A stretch of 64,000 bases of DNA from Ophiosphaerella korrae (lineage: Eukaryota > Ascomycota > Dothideomycetes > Pleosporales > Phaeosphaeriaceae), in the NCBI GenBank assembly GCA_028456385.1, contig JALNQF010000181.1, forward strand, positions 23,940 through 87,939, in the 5' to 3' direction. Positions 10,801 through 20,500 of this stretch are shown piece after piece. The notes beneath the pieces are model-generated. The model had not been told where the DNA came from, made no database searches, and saw only the letters and a program-made list of their open reading frames with translations. Made by a program: the position numbers and the translations under genes. Numbering within the stretch: position 1 is the first letter of the stretch; the number at the start of each line of letters is the position of its first letter.

Positions 10801-11912
10801 GTACTGATTAATAGGATTCACAGAAGGAGATGCGACTTTTAGTTCAAATAAACTAAAACCAAAAATAAAATATGAAAATCATATAAAAGAATTAGAATTA
10901 TTTAAAAGTATTGTAAATTACTTAAAACATGGTAATTTATATACATCCGATAAAAAGTCAGCTGGTTCTGTAATATTAGAAATAAATAATATAAATATTT
11001 TAATGAACAGAATAATACCTATTTTTTCTAAAGGTATGTTGACTAAAAAATCTTTAGACTTTGAAGATTGATCTATGATAGTTAAAATTACTTATTATGG
11101 GTATCATACTTTAGATGAAGGTAAAGAATTAATTCATCTCATTAAATCTAATATGAATAATTTTAGATTAAATCCTGATTTTCTTACAAACTATGATCAA
11201 AATAAAGCGTTAATCAAGGAAAAGTTAAATTATCTATTATCGTTGACAAGTCCTTATGAAATAAAAGAGGGAATTTTATTTTTAAGAGGTACTGATAAAT
11301 TAGTGTCGAAATTTTTTAAAATAAAAGTAGAAGATACTAATGGTAAGGTACAATATTTTACTAGTATATCAGAGTGTAGCTTAAATCTTAACATACCTAG
11401 TAAAATGATTAAAAATTCTTTATTATCAGGTATTCCCTATAAAAATTACACGATTAATTTTGATACTATTATTGAATAGAGTTGACAGAAAACGGGGTAA
11501 ATTGCATGGAACTCCTACTTCACCATTCATATGTGTTTATGTAGGACAATATGCAGCCAAGCATATATTAAATAAAATTAAAAGGAATATATGAAGGTTC
11601 AACGACTAGTAGGTGAGTACTTTATTTACAATAAGCCTGCCACGAAAACCCTGCAATCATTTATTGATTGATGACATAGTCTGAACCCTTTTGAAAAGAA
11701 AGGGAGGTAAGGGATAAAGAGCCCTTACGATAACAATTGTTGTACATGTAATGATTGGTACGGCATTTTTAGCTGTGGGTCTATGGCGTGTATTAGCTTA
11801 TCATTTAACTAATAATCACCATCTAGGATTAGAAGCCGGTATTCTTTACTGACATTTCGTAGATGTTGTATGATTGTTTTTATTTGTATCTATATATTAT
11901 TGAGGATCTTAA
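4856..11912 (+). CDS. cox3: Cytochrome c oxidase subunit 3 (five exons)
   Basis: A seven-helix core subunit of complex IV. Exons: 4856-5074, 7138-7251, 8640-8937, 10245-10253 and 11743-11912, giving 269 residues. It starts [17 protein letters not shown] and ends [13 protein letters not shown]. Each joint restores the family sequence: [30 protein letters not shown], and [18 protein letters not shown] across the 9-base exon. TGA is Trp at several invariant positions. The gene is 810 coding bases spread over 7 kb because of four introns. A broken copy lies at 17210-17400. Confidence 0.95.
5075..6839 (+). pseudogene. LAGLIDADG_1 HEG split by another HEG (cox3-i1)
   Basis: The N-terminal part, in frame with exon 1, reaches its first motif as YYLAGLLE at about 5243 and then loses homology. 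It resumes in another frame at about 6076 with [12 protein letters not shown], followed by [38 protein letters not shown] and a second motif [12 protein letters not shown]. It ends about 6839. The expected GLLE-GDGHI motif is thus cut in two by about 830 bases. The protein cannot be made whole from this DNA. Family assignment is firm; loss of function is inferred. Confidence 0.75.
5398..6054 (+). CDS. LAGLIDADG_2-type endonuclease inserted in the other HEG
   Basis: The frame is open from about 5341; ATG at 5398. It shows the single-chain LAGLIDADG_2 plan: [20 protein letters not shown] (motif 1 region, acidic residue changed), [34 protein letters not shown] (motif 2 region, with A where D/DG is usual), [20 protein letters not shown] and a C-terminal beta domain. 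Both active-site acids look altered, so it may be inactive. TGA is Trp. Confidence 0.72.
7252..8639 (+). mobile_element. Group I intron cox3-i2 (IB-like family)
   Basis: Intron between CAT 7251 and G8639. The 5' third carries a core shared with five other introns here: AAATTCCGGGGAAACCCTAA near 7280, GGGCAATCGCGGATCTAAAT near 7400, and AAAGAGCAACGAGTAGACGG near 7441. The HEG lies after the core. Confidence 0.82.
7336..8542 (+). pseudogene. Decayed LAGLIDADG HEG (cox3-i2)
   Basis: Recognisable motifs are [13 protein letters not shown] and [10 protein letters not shown], and the domains between them are clear. The frame is broken by a shift in a run of eight T at about 7707, a TAG at 7817-7819 (in ..EQIQ-stop-FFGVGK) and a TAA at about 8190. 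It ends MNKNRGY at 8542. It was once a full-length double-motif enzyme and is now dead. Confidence 0.8.
8938..9911 (+). CDS. LAGLIDADG homing endonuclease (cox3-i3)
   Basis: In frame with exon 3. Motif 1 is [12 protein letters not shown] (G of the DAEG turn replaced by S) and motif 2 is [14 protein letters not shown]. It ends KKNMNRNR with TAA at 9909-9911. About 320 residues, uninterrupted when TGA is Trp. Probably active or only mildly altered. Confidence 0.85.
8938..10244 (+). mobile_element. Group I intron cox3-i3 (IA-like)
   Basis: It follows T8937 and ends ACAAATTTG at 10244. After the HEG come the core elements: ACGGGGTAAATTGCATG (about 9957), CAACGACTAGTAG (about 10082) and GACATAGTCTGAACC (about 10176). 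All three recur in cox3-i4, nine exon bases downstream. Confidence 0.85.
10245..10253 (+). other. 9-base micro-exon of cox3
   Basis: TCCACGGAT. It follows an intron ending ...AACAAATTTG and precedes the next intron. With T8937 before it and TA 11743-11744 after it, it encodes F-H-G-L inside FGTG-FHGL-HVMIGT, the invariant cox3 sequence. No other nearby stretch supplies these residues. Confidence 0.85.
10254..11479 (+). CDS. LAGLIDADG homing endonuclease with C-terminal helix-turn-helix-like tail (cox3-i4)
   Basis: The frame runs straight out of the micro-exon. Motif 1 is [12 protein letters not shown]; motif 2 is [12 protein letters not shown]. After the second domain there is an extra 100 residues ending in a NUMOD-like segment ([19 protein letters not shown]), a DNA-binding add-on seen in intron endonucleases. 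Stop TAG 11477-11479. About 408 residues, unbroken with TGA as Trp. Confidence 0.82.
10254..11742 (+). mobile_element. Group I intron cox3-i4 (IA-like, sister of i3)
   Basis: It starts right after the micro-exon and ends CAATTGTTG. The 3' core copies that of cox3-i3: ACGGGGTAAATTGCATGG (about 11492), CAACGACTAGTAGGTGAG (about 11600), GACATAGTCTGAACC (about 11673). Confidence 0.85.
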
Positions 11913-11922
11913 TACGAAAAAT

Positions 11923-13233
11923 ATGAGATGGACGTTTTTACATTCATTTTTATTATTATCTAATTACATTATTTTAAGACGAGATAAATCTATGCTATAC
12001 TCAATAATAACAATGAGTATTTTATATATATCAACAACTCTGGCCTATAATTATGTATCTCTTTTATTTTTAGCGAAAGGTATATTTAAAGGAGAATTTA
12101 TTTTAGGTGAAATTTTACACATATCACCTATAATACATCCAGGTTTTATACTAATAATTTCTTTTTTAGCCCTTATCTTATACCACGGCTTGTTCTGTGA
12201 TATAAGATGCATAGCTAATCCAATCATACTTTTCAATTCAACTAATTTACTTAAATCGGGGTTTTACACTGGAAAAGGAAAAGGAAAAGAAAAACAAATA
12301 CCGGTTGATACTGAACCAGAACAACCTAAATCCCCACAGTATAGCGATCAAGGTGAAGAAGATGAAGAATATAAAAGGAATATTAGTAGAGCCATTGAAT
12401 TATCTATGCAAGATGATAAAAATGGGGAATCATCTAAACAATATCCACTGAATGATAATAATTTATACAGCGAATCACATAAAACATCTCCTTTTAAAAA
12501 AGAAAATACACCTATACAAGAAGATTTTTATGTGATGTCTAAATATTTAGAGGAGTGGAAAGAATTAAAGGATCAATTTAAACGTACTGCTACAGCCCAT
12601 AACACTTTGAAAATAGCATTAGAGGGTAAAAAAAATAATAATAAATTAGATCCCGGGGGACTATACAGCAATAGATTAACGGATATGAAAAAAAATACAA
12701 ACGAATTAAACCTACGAATTAGAGAGATTGAATATAAGTTATACCAAAATGGAACGGACCCCTACTTATATCTTGTAAATTCAGGATCTGAATATTCATC
12801 TAGTAACCCCCCTTCTCGTTCGTCTTCGTGTTCTGATACTAGACCAACTAAAAAGACTAAGTATTCAGACTCTGATAATAAATTCAGTATAATTTTAGGG
12901 TTGTCAACTTATAAATTGAATCTAGATATTTTAATGTTAGTTCGGTTTTTATCGACATTGCTTCCAGCAATTTATTTTTTATGTATAGAATTAAACATAG
13001 TTCCTGATATTCGATTATATTTTATTGACATTACTCTTACAGAATTATTCAGTATTTTTTTAATAATTCATACAGTTAAGTTAGTACACAAATTAAAAAA
13101 AACTATTATGATTCTTTATGATTGCTATTTAAGCAAAGATTACTTTACTATATACGTAAATGTGTATTTATCCATTATTTTGATATTATTTTATATTAGT
13201 AAATATACTGATATTTATATCTTATATTTCTAA
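11923..13233 (+). CDS. Chimeric ORF: nad2 N-terminus joined to an unknown hydrophilic domain
   Basis: Starts at ATG 11923, eleven bases after cox3, though the frame is open from 11863 inside cox3. Residues 1-90 copy the nad2 N-terminus ([27 protein letters not shown]). A long charged region follows (about 105-330), rich in E, K, D and S, with ISRAIELSMQD near residue 154 resembling a ubiquitin-interacting motif, and a Ser-rich stretch near 305. The C-terminal 120 residues form three predicted membrane segments. Function unknown. It may be a nad2 duplicate captured by another frame. It is open for 437 codons and uses no TGA. Confidence 0.7.
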   Translation: MRWTFLHSFLLLSNYIILRRDKSMLYSIITMSILYISTTLAYNYVSLLFLAKGIFKGEFILGEILHISPIIHPGFILIISFLALILYHGLFCDIRCIANPIILFNSTNLLKSGFYTGKGKGKEKQIPVDTEPEQPKSPQYSDQGEEDEEYKRNISRAIELSMQDDKNGESSKQYPLNDNNLYSESHKTSPFKKENTPIQEDFYVMSKYLEEWKELKDQFKRTATAHNTLKIALEGKKNNNKLDPGGLYSNRLTDMKKNTNELNLRIREIEYKLYQNGTDPYLYLVNSGSEYSSSNPPSRSSSCSDTRPTKKTKYSDSDNKFSIILGLSTYKLNLDILMLVRFLSTLLPAIYFLCIELNIVPDIRLYFIDITLTELFSIFLIIHTVKLVHKLKKTIMILYDCYLSKDYFTIYVNVYLSIILILFYISKYTDIYILYF

Positions 13234-14261
13234 TATTCACTACATCCTAAGAATTCATTATATTCATTAAAAGGATAATTTTAACTTTTTTTCTAAAATA
13301 ATTCATAAATAAAATATTTCATAAATAAAAATTAACTTGTTATAAATATTGTGTAACAAACCCCGGTAGATAGTTATTATTTATCTAGCTGGAAAATTGC
13401 AATCACATAAGTGTTCTATATTCGCATAAGTTTACTACTTAATGGAGTTTATGTCAATAAAGTAGACCCGTTAGGATATCTTTGCTTGCGTTTGATATAC
13501 TCGTTATTAAATAGAATAAACCGAGAGGTAAGTGTTCTATATTCACATAAGTTTACTACTTAATAGAGTTTATATCAGTAAAGCAACCTGTAAGGCTATT
13601 AACGCCTTGCTTGCTTTACCACTTAACTGGTTTTCTTAGTTTTCTAAGTAAATAGTGAGACAATTTATCTTAAAAACAAGTTTAATACTAATTAGTATAA
13701 CAAATGTTCTTATATGTATCAAGAATTCATCGTATTCTTAAAATTTTTACTAGTAATTTTTTTTTCTATCTTCCCTTTATACAAATAACCCATAATATAT
13801 TTCATGACTTATATGCGAAAATATGGAAAAGAGTTTAATATACTAAACACTAATTATATTACATAAAACACTAAAATATAAGGTAATTATAAACGGGATG
13901 TAATAAAAAAAGTTATTTTATGCGTATTCTAAAGAATGATTTACTAGAACAGATCCTTACAACAAATCTTATAAATCTTTAATTAGTTACGATATTGTAG
14001 TAAATAAATTCATTTTAAGTTAGACTCTAAACGAGAAATGGAACTTTTGTATTAAAAGGTTGAATAAGTAGTAATATAGTTGTAGGATTAACACAGCATA
14101 TTTTATATCAGAACTGTATGGGATTATAATACTCACTCCTATTATAATTCTTAAAAAAAGGAAAATTTAGATGAAAAATAAAACATAGTATCCTTTTTGG
14201 GTATTTCCTTATTTCGTTTTTCCTAATATCTTTCCTTATTTCGTGTTTTTTAAACACAAAA
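13234..14261. other. Intergenic region with repeats
   Basis: No gene recognised apart from the repeats listed separately. At about 14105-14145 there is a short match to the 3' end of the six-cysteine tail ORF (ATCAGAACTGTA... then ACTCCTATTATAATTC), a remnant of a further copy of that segment just upstream of tRNA-Val. Confidence 0.5.
13334..13590 (+). repeat. Dispersed 3'-flank element copy R2, with an internal tandem repeat
   Basis: Starts AACTTGTTATAAATATTG and has the CCCCGGTAGATAG...CTAGCTGG hairpin and AAAATTGCAATCACATAAG, as in the other copies. Its 3' part is unusual. A unit of about 55 bases beginning AAGTGTTCTATATTC occurs twice, at about 13409 and 13530, with few differences. Confidence 0.65.
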
Positions 14262-14334
14262 AAGAAATTAGCTCAATGGGTAGAGCATCCGTTTTACACG
14301 CGGCAGGTTAAGTGTTCAAATCACTTATTTCTTG
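14262..14334 (+). tRNA. trnV: tRNA-Val(UAC), copy 1
   Basis: Acceptor AAGAAAT/ATTTCTT, D-stem GCTC/GAGC, anticodon loop TTTACAC (UAC), T-arm AAGTG-TTCAAAT-CACTT. Identical copies lie at 31762-31834 (+) and 41664-41736 (-). Any of the three could be the working gene. Confidence 0.9.
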
Positions 14335-14576
14335 TAATTATTTAGAGATCGGGAATGGTTTAATAAATGTAAAAAATTGACTCTATAAACATTAATTTTC
14401 ATAGTTATGTGTTTAATGACAAAATAATATGTGCAACAAAATTATTATAATTTACAGATATATAATTTAAAAGATATTAATTCATAGTAATGTATTGTAC
14501 ACCATGCAGTGTATAATGACATTATTACTTAAAAGCATTCTTAAACTTAATATACCAATATTTTTAACAACTTCCC

Positions 14577-15896
14577 ATGAGTTATATAACTCCATTTAAA
14601 AAATTCCTGTTTATATATCTAAATTTTCATAAACAATTTTTGGCTGCTTTAACAAATATTATAACCATATTATCTAATAAAAAACGAGATATACTAAATA
14701 TATCTAACAAAAAACATTATCTAAGGGTGTGTAATCAAAGACACATACTACATATGTATAATAATCCATACGTTATTGGCTTTAGTATTCCCGTGTTATT
14801 TAGTGTTTATCCAGCAGCAACCTTAGATTGTGTTTATCCTGCAGCAATCTTAGATGCTGTGCACTATTCAGTATCAACACTCATTTATTCTTTCGATTTT
14901 AGTGTAATTAATTGTGATGCAAGTAAAGGTTGAGGATCGTACTTACAAAACAACACTTATAATACAATGATTACTGGGATTGTAGCATTATTCTGAATAC
15001 TCCTCGCAAACCTGGTTATTCAAAATAGATACCATATAAAAGACTATTTTGATAAAACCGGGAAAGATAAACTGATTAACTTCATTTACTGAATATATAT
15101 TATTATAAGAATATGTACAATTAAATATTCTATATATTATCTATACTTATTTTTTGTTTTATTGTGTACAATTTACGATGTTATAGCTCATTGTGATTTT
15201 AGTAATCCTTTTGTAGAATATGCTTTTTCAACTTTAGATTCTCCTTTAGAAATACCCGATATCGATAAATTAAATCACGATGTATCTTCAAGTTCTACAG
15301 GTGACGGTTGAAATGGTAATTTTAACGATAGTGGTGGTACTCAAAATGGCCCCGGATTTACAGGTCAACCCCCCATAAACGATCCCCATTTCACAGGTGG
15401 GCTATTTCCTAATAATGGTCCCACTATAAACTATATCAATTTAAATGGTGGCCAATTTTATAATAATGGTTCTCATTTCACCGGGGGAGAAGGGTTAAGA
15501 CCTAGTGTTTTTAAGCCGAACTGAAAGTTCATTGAACCTACTCCATATAAAGAGCCAGTACCTGTGGTTGGGCAATGTGATAAACCTCCTACTGATTTTA
15601 CTTTTGCTGGACACGGTGATAAACTTAATAGCTTTAATACCTATAGCCTTAGAGATGGTTATGTGGACATTTGTGATAGAACTAGGGGTAGGGGGGATTG
15701 TCATAACTGAAACAATAGAAACATATGGGGGGTAAACAAACACAATGGTGTTTGTTATAATTGTAAACAAGATATAAATGGACAATACCATGCGTGTGAT
15801 TATTGTTTTAGACATATCTGTGGAAACTGTAATAATTCATTTGGTAAATTTGCTACAAAAGTTTTCTGCGGGAATTTGGGAAAACCTAACTGCTAG
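14577..15896 (+). CDS. Free-standing ORF with nad4-tail homology and a six-cysteine motif
   Basis: 439 residues from ATG 14577 to TAG 15894-15896, with TGA as Trp. Residues 1-80 are unknown. From about 80 it copies the nad4 C-terminus ([19 protein letters not shown], preceded by a partial tandem YPAATLDCV). It then copies the tail shared with nad4 and nad5: a membrane segment, [20 protein letters not shown] and [13 protein letters not shown] Gly/Asn-rich region follows that differs from the other copies, and it ends with C-x2-C-x10-C-x2-C-x4-C-x2-C (CYNCKQD... to ...CGNC). The cysteine spacing suggests zinc binding; this is an inference. Frame conservation despite sequence drift suggests selection. 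Confidence 0.7.
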
Positions 15897-15937
15897 AATA
15901 TTTTATACCTTTTGCTGATGTTGTACGATTATAATTA

Positions 15938-16012
15938 CTTACACAGTTCTATGCCTATTTTTGTAGAATGTATCTTTAGATACATTTTTATCTTTATTAC
16001 AAAAACAATAGT
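15938..16012 (+). pseudogene. cox2 3'-end fragment
   Basis: Matches the last 25 codons of cox2 ([19 protein letters not shown] region; DNA ACACAGTTCTATGCCTAT and ACAATAG) with substitutions. It is followed by repeat R3, exactly as real cox2 on the other strand is followed by R5. It is therefore part of a duplicated cox2 3' flank. Confidence 0.7.
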
Positions 16013-16069
16013 AATAAATTGACTAAAGTAAAAAGTTTTTCCAAAAAAAATCATTTTTCTTTTACAATT

Positions 16070-16232
16070 AACTTGTTATGAATGGTAATGCTTTTATCAG
16101 ATAGTATAAAAAATCCCAGCCTATGCATAAGATTATTTACTGGAAAAATTGTAATTACATAATGTAAAGAGCCATTACACAGTGTAAACAGCAATTAAGC
16201 GAGAAGAGTAAAAAGAGTTTACTAAAGCCCAT
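16070..16232 (+). repeat. Dispersed 3'-flank element, copy R3
   Basis: Starts AACTTGTTATGAATGG, has the CCCAG...CTGG hairpin, AATTGTAATTACATAATG and ends TACTAAAGCCCA. It lies downstream of the ORF at 14577 and the cox2 fragment. Confidence 0.72.
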
Positions 16233-17209
16233 TAAAAAAAGGAAATAAAGTAGTTCACTAAAAATTAGATTAGAGTATATAATTAGCCAGTAATCCATAG
16301 AATTCAATGATTTTAAGCTTTAATCGTTTAATCACATTAAACTTTTCAAAATTAGTGGTTTTATTTCAAACTATTTTACAAATAATTATAGTAGATATTT
16401 ACTAAATAATGAAAATTTTTTGTAGATGGTTATTATAGCGGTAATATATTTTAATCATATTCGTAATATATCTTAATGATGGTCGTAAGATTTATTCATA
16501 ACAGTATTATTGCAAAATAGTACAAAGATATTTTTACTAGCGTAATATCTTATAAAAATAGCTATGGAAAATAAAACGTTAAGAAGAAAAATAGGGATGT
16601 ACTTAATGTTAAAGCTAGGATAATAGAATCAGAAAAGAGAAGAAAGCTGAAATAGAACCCAAAGTGAAATTCTACAGGAAAAAGAAGCTGAGAAAACATA
16701 TTAGCTATAGAGCGTGCCAATATTACACGAAGAGAGGATAGTATAGAACCAATGGTCAAGTTCTGTACTACTCAGAAGAAAAAGATTAGAGAAATGTATA
16801 TTGTTAAATTCGCAGTACAAAAAATGAAAAAAGGATGAGTTTAAGGTGCAAGAAAAATCATAATACCTATTATGCCCCCAGAAAAGATAGAACAAATAAA
16901 AAAAAAATTACGTTCTTAAAATACATTAAACAAAATGTAAAGACAAAAAAGAGCCTTCAAAAATTAGAAATTTAACATTGTAATCTAAGTTCCTGTTCCT
17001 AGTTTAGACGATGTGCATTGTTGAGTATTTACACTTATGGATTGTTTTGATATTAAGTCCTATTATAAACCGTTTTACCAAGAATTTATTATCTTATTAT
17101 ACATACCGTATAGTTTAAATGTAGGTATGTTACATAACCATTCTATACAAAATAGGGGTACTTATTTTGTCTAAATAAAATTTTATAAAGTATTTAGTAG
17201 AAAACTAAA
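16233..17209. other. Intergenic region with decayed coding-like sequence
   Basis: No intact gene. Between about 16600 and 16850 two diverged copies of a motif occur, reading IEPKVKFY..KKK and IEPMVKFC..KKK in the + strand. This suggests the remains of a repeated protein domain. It is not recognised. Confidence 0.4.
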
Positions 17210-17400
17210 ATCTTTCTGTGGGTTTGCTTATGCAGATTATAATGTAATACTAGGTTTAACAACATTATTATTATATAGGATTGCTGGAATTATTTACTGA
17301 CATTTCGTTTATGTTCTATCATTGTTCCTATTTGTATCATTGTTCTTATTTGTATCATGGTTCTTATTTATATTCATCTATTTGTTGAGGATCTTAATGT
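17210..17400 (+). pseudogene. cox3 pseudogene with a large internal deletion
   Basis: FCGFAYADYNVMLGL copies cox3 exon 1. It is followed directly by AGIIYWHFVYVLSLFLFVS from the last exon and the terminal LLRIL region. All the middle of cox3 and its introns are missing. Three tandem copies of a 17-base unit (TGTTCCTATTTGTATCA and variants) have expanded the end. It lies just upstream of nad2. Confidence 0.8.
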
Positions 17401-17439
17401 TAAGCTATTAGATTAACATTTTCAAATCCATTTTTATTA

Positions 17440-17510
17440 AAGAATAATTTAAAGGAAATGGCTAGTACATTTAATTACTGCTAATGGGAGTTCGAGTCTC
17501 TCTGTTCTTA
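17440..17510 (+). other. tRNA-like sequence before nad2
   Basis: 71 bases with a good acceptor (AAGAATA/TGTTCTT, one G-U) and T-arm (GGGAG-TTCGAGT-CTCTC). The D-arm is poor, and the anticodon arm (TAGTA/TACTG) encloses an eight-base loop, so no anticodon can be assigned. It ends four bases before the nad2 start and could act as a processing signal or be a dying tRNA. Confidence 0.45.
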
Positions 17511-17513
17511 AGT

Positions 17514-20500
17514 ATGCTATTGAACTCACTAATATTTTTACTATTATCTAATTCCATTACTTCAAGACGAGATAAATCTATACTATACTCAAGAATAACG
17601 ATTACTATTTTACTTATATCAACTTTTATTGCTTATAATAACTTATCTCTTTTATTTTTAGCGAAAGGTATAGGAATATTTGGAGGTTTATTCCATACTA
17701 CTGCCACCACGAATACTTTTCATGTTTTTATCTTTTTAATTAGTAGTGTTATCCTATTGTTAACTTCATTTTATCCTAGAAAAGTCTGATTAAAAGATTA
17801 TAGCTCATTCTATAGAATTGTATTTACTAAGTTAGTCTATTACGAAAGTATAATTACAAATAAAATGGGAGAACAGTTTAAAATTATTGAATATTCTTTA
17901 ATAATTTTATTTATTGTTACAGGAAGTGTTTTTTTAACATCTACAAGTGATTTAGTATCTATTTTCCTGTCGATAGAACTACAAAGTTATGGACTGTATT
18001 TGTTATCAACAATATATAGAGATTCAGAACCAGCTACATCAGGGGGTCTTATGTATTTTTTACTAGGTGGATTATCATCTTGTTTTATATTATTAAGTAC
18101 AGCTTTACTTTATGCAAACTCTGGTACTACAAATTTAGATAGCTTATATATAATAACGAGTATCTCAAATGCAAGCAAAGATAGCCTTACAGGTCTACTT
18201 TATTGATACAAACCTTATTATATTAACATAAGTTTACTATTTATGGGTGTAGGGTTTTTATTTAAAGTTTCCGCCGCACCTTTTCATTTTTGAAGCCCTG
18301 AAAGATGATCTGGGAAATCATCGCCAAATATACAGTCATCGTATACGCGGGGCAAACTAGCAAATTCCGGGGACACCCTAAAGCTTATGATACCAAGCCA
18401 TAGCCGAAAAGTTATAGGTGGCTGAACTAATTACTCAGAGATGGTAACAAGTCATAAGATGATTGAAAAAGAAATGGGCAATCGCGGATCTAAGTCAGTC
18501 ACTGGATTATCATTATATAAACCACACACTGTAAAAGAGCAACGAGTAGACGCTAATTGATACGGTTTATCGTATTTAAGATGTACTCTATTAGGTTTCG
18601 AAAGAAATCGTTCAATAAAAAACCCCTCTTACCAAATTATCCCTACACGACTTTATACAAATAGCCATAACACTAAACCAAACTTATCTTCTATTCTTAT
18701 CCTTCCTTGATTTGTAACAGGATTCACGGATGCAGAAGGATGTTTCATGATTATCGCACGTAAAAAACCTAGAAGTAAAACAGGTTGAAATATTGAAGCG
18801 AATTTTAGTATAAATCTTCACAAAAGAGATGTTAAACTCTTAAATAATATTAAAGATTTTTTTGGTGGTATTGGACAAGTAAGTAAAGAGAGAAATGGAT
18901 GCTGTGATTTCACGGTACGTTCTTTAGATCAAATTATAAACGTAATCCTACCCCATTTCGATAAATATCCTTTAATAACTCAGAAGCTTGCGGATTATCT
19001 TTTATTTAAAGAAGTTGTTATTATGATGAAGCGAGGTGAACATTTAACATCTTCAGGTTTAAACGTTATTATGAATATTCGAGCTTCTATGAACAGAGGA
19101 TTGACTCCCGCATTGAAAGAATCTTTCCCTGATCATATTCCTGTGGATAGACCTTTAATTGATGCAACAAAGCTACTTCCAATTGATCCTTATTGAATAG
19201 CTGGATTTGCTTCTGGAGATGGTTCTTTCATGATGACTTTGAGAACTGATAATGCTTATACTGCAGGGGGTCGTGTTGAAATGGCCTTTGTTTTAACTCA
19301 ACATTCCCGTGATATTCCTCTTATGAAACATTTCGTGGATTATTTTGGATGTGGAGTGTGTTATAGTTATAAAAAACATGCAGAATATAAGTGTGGTAAT
19401 TTCAAAGATATACAGGAAAAGATTTTACCATTTTTCATTAAATATCCTATATTAGGGGTTAAATCACAAGATTTTTCTGATTGAGCAAAGGCTGTTGAAA
19501 TTATTCGTTCTAAAACTCATACAACTAAAGCTGGGTATGAACAAATTATACAAATTAAGGCTGGAATGAATAAAGGTAGGCAGAATGTTTAATCGTTTTA
19601 TATTACTAATTTTACGTCAGAAAATTTTTCACTCTATTTTAGATGGTTTAGTTGTTAGTTTAGATGTTTTTTTCTATATTCTCTATTTGTATAAAGGTAT
19701 TTGGATAATTTGTATGATAAATTTTATTTTAAAGGATGTGTACGACGCCATACCTACTATTGTTACAACTTTTGTAGCTATAATAGCAAAAATATCTATA
19801 TTTATTTTTCTACTAGAATTAGTTCATTATACAGGTAAATCTATGTTTGATATGGATTTTTCTTGAACAACAAGTTTATTGTTTAGTTCTCTTTTATCCC
19901 TAGTAATAGGTACAGTTGTAGGATTAACACAGTCTAGAATAAAAAGACTTTTTGCCTTTAGTACTATATCACATGTGGGTTTTATATTATTAGGTTTAAG
20001 TATACACACCGTAGAATCAACACAGGCATTTATGTTTTACTTAATACAATATTCTATATCAAATCTAAATGCTTTTATGCTAATTATTACAATTGGTTAT
20101 TCTTTATATAGCTATGTTTATAATGCTAACTCAACAGATAATAATGAAGGGGATAATAGTAAAAAAACTAGTGAGAAAAGTAGTAATGTACATGACAAAA
20201 ATAACTCTCCTATTCAACTTATTGATCAGTTGAAAGGATATTATTATATAAATCCCCATTTATCATTAAGTTTAGCTATAACTTTATTTTCTTTTGCCGG
20301 TATACCTCCATTAATCGGATTTTTCGGTAAACAGATGATTTTAAGCGCAGCTATTGATAACGGTTACATTTTTATGTCGTTAGTTGCTATACTAACAAGT
20401 GTTATAAGTGCTGTTTATTATTTAGCTATAATAAAACAAATCTTTTTTGATAAAAATGATTACACATTAAACGAGGAACTAAAAAGTTACAGTGCAGATG

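Noticed and set aside
15495..15815. Open frames on both strands inside the tail ORF
   Set aside because: They lie in other frames than the conserved six-cysteine frame and resemble nothing.
16562..16895. - strand open frames
   Set aside because: Phe/Ser/Leu-rich products of AT-rich purine-skewed DNA; no start context or homology.
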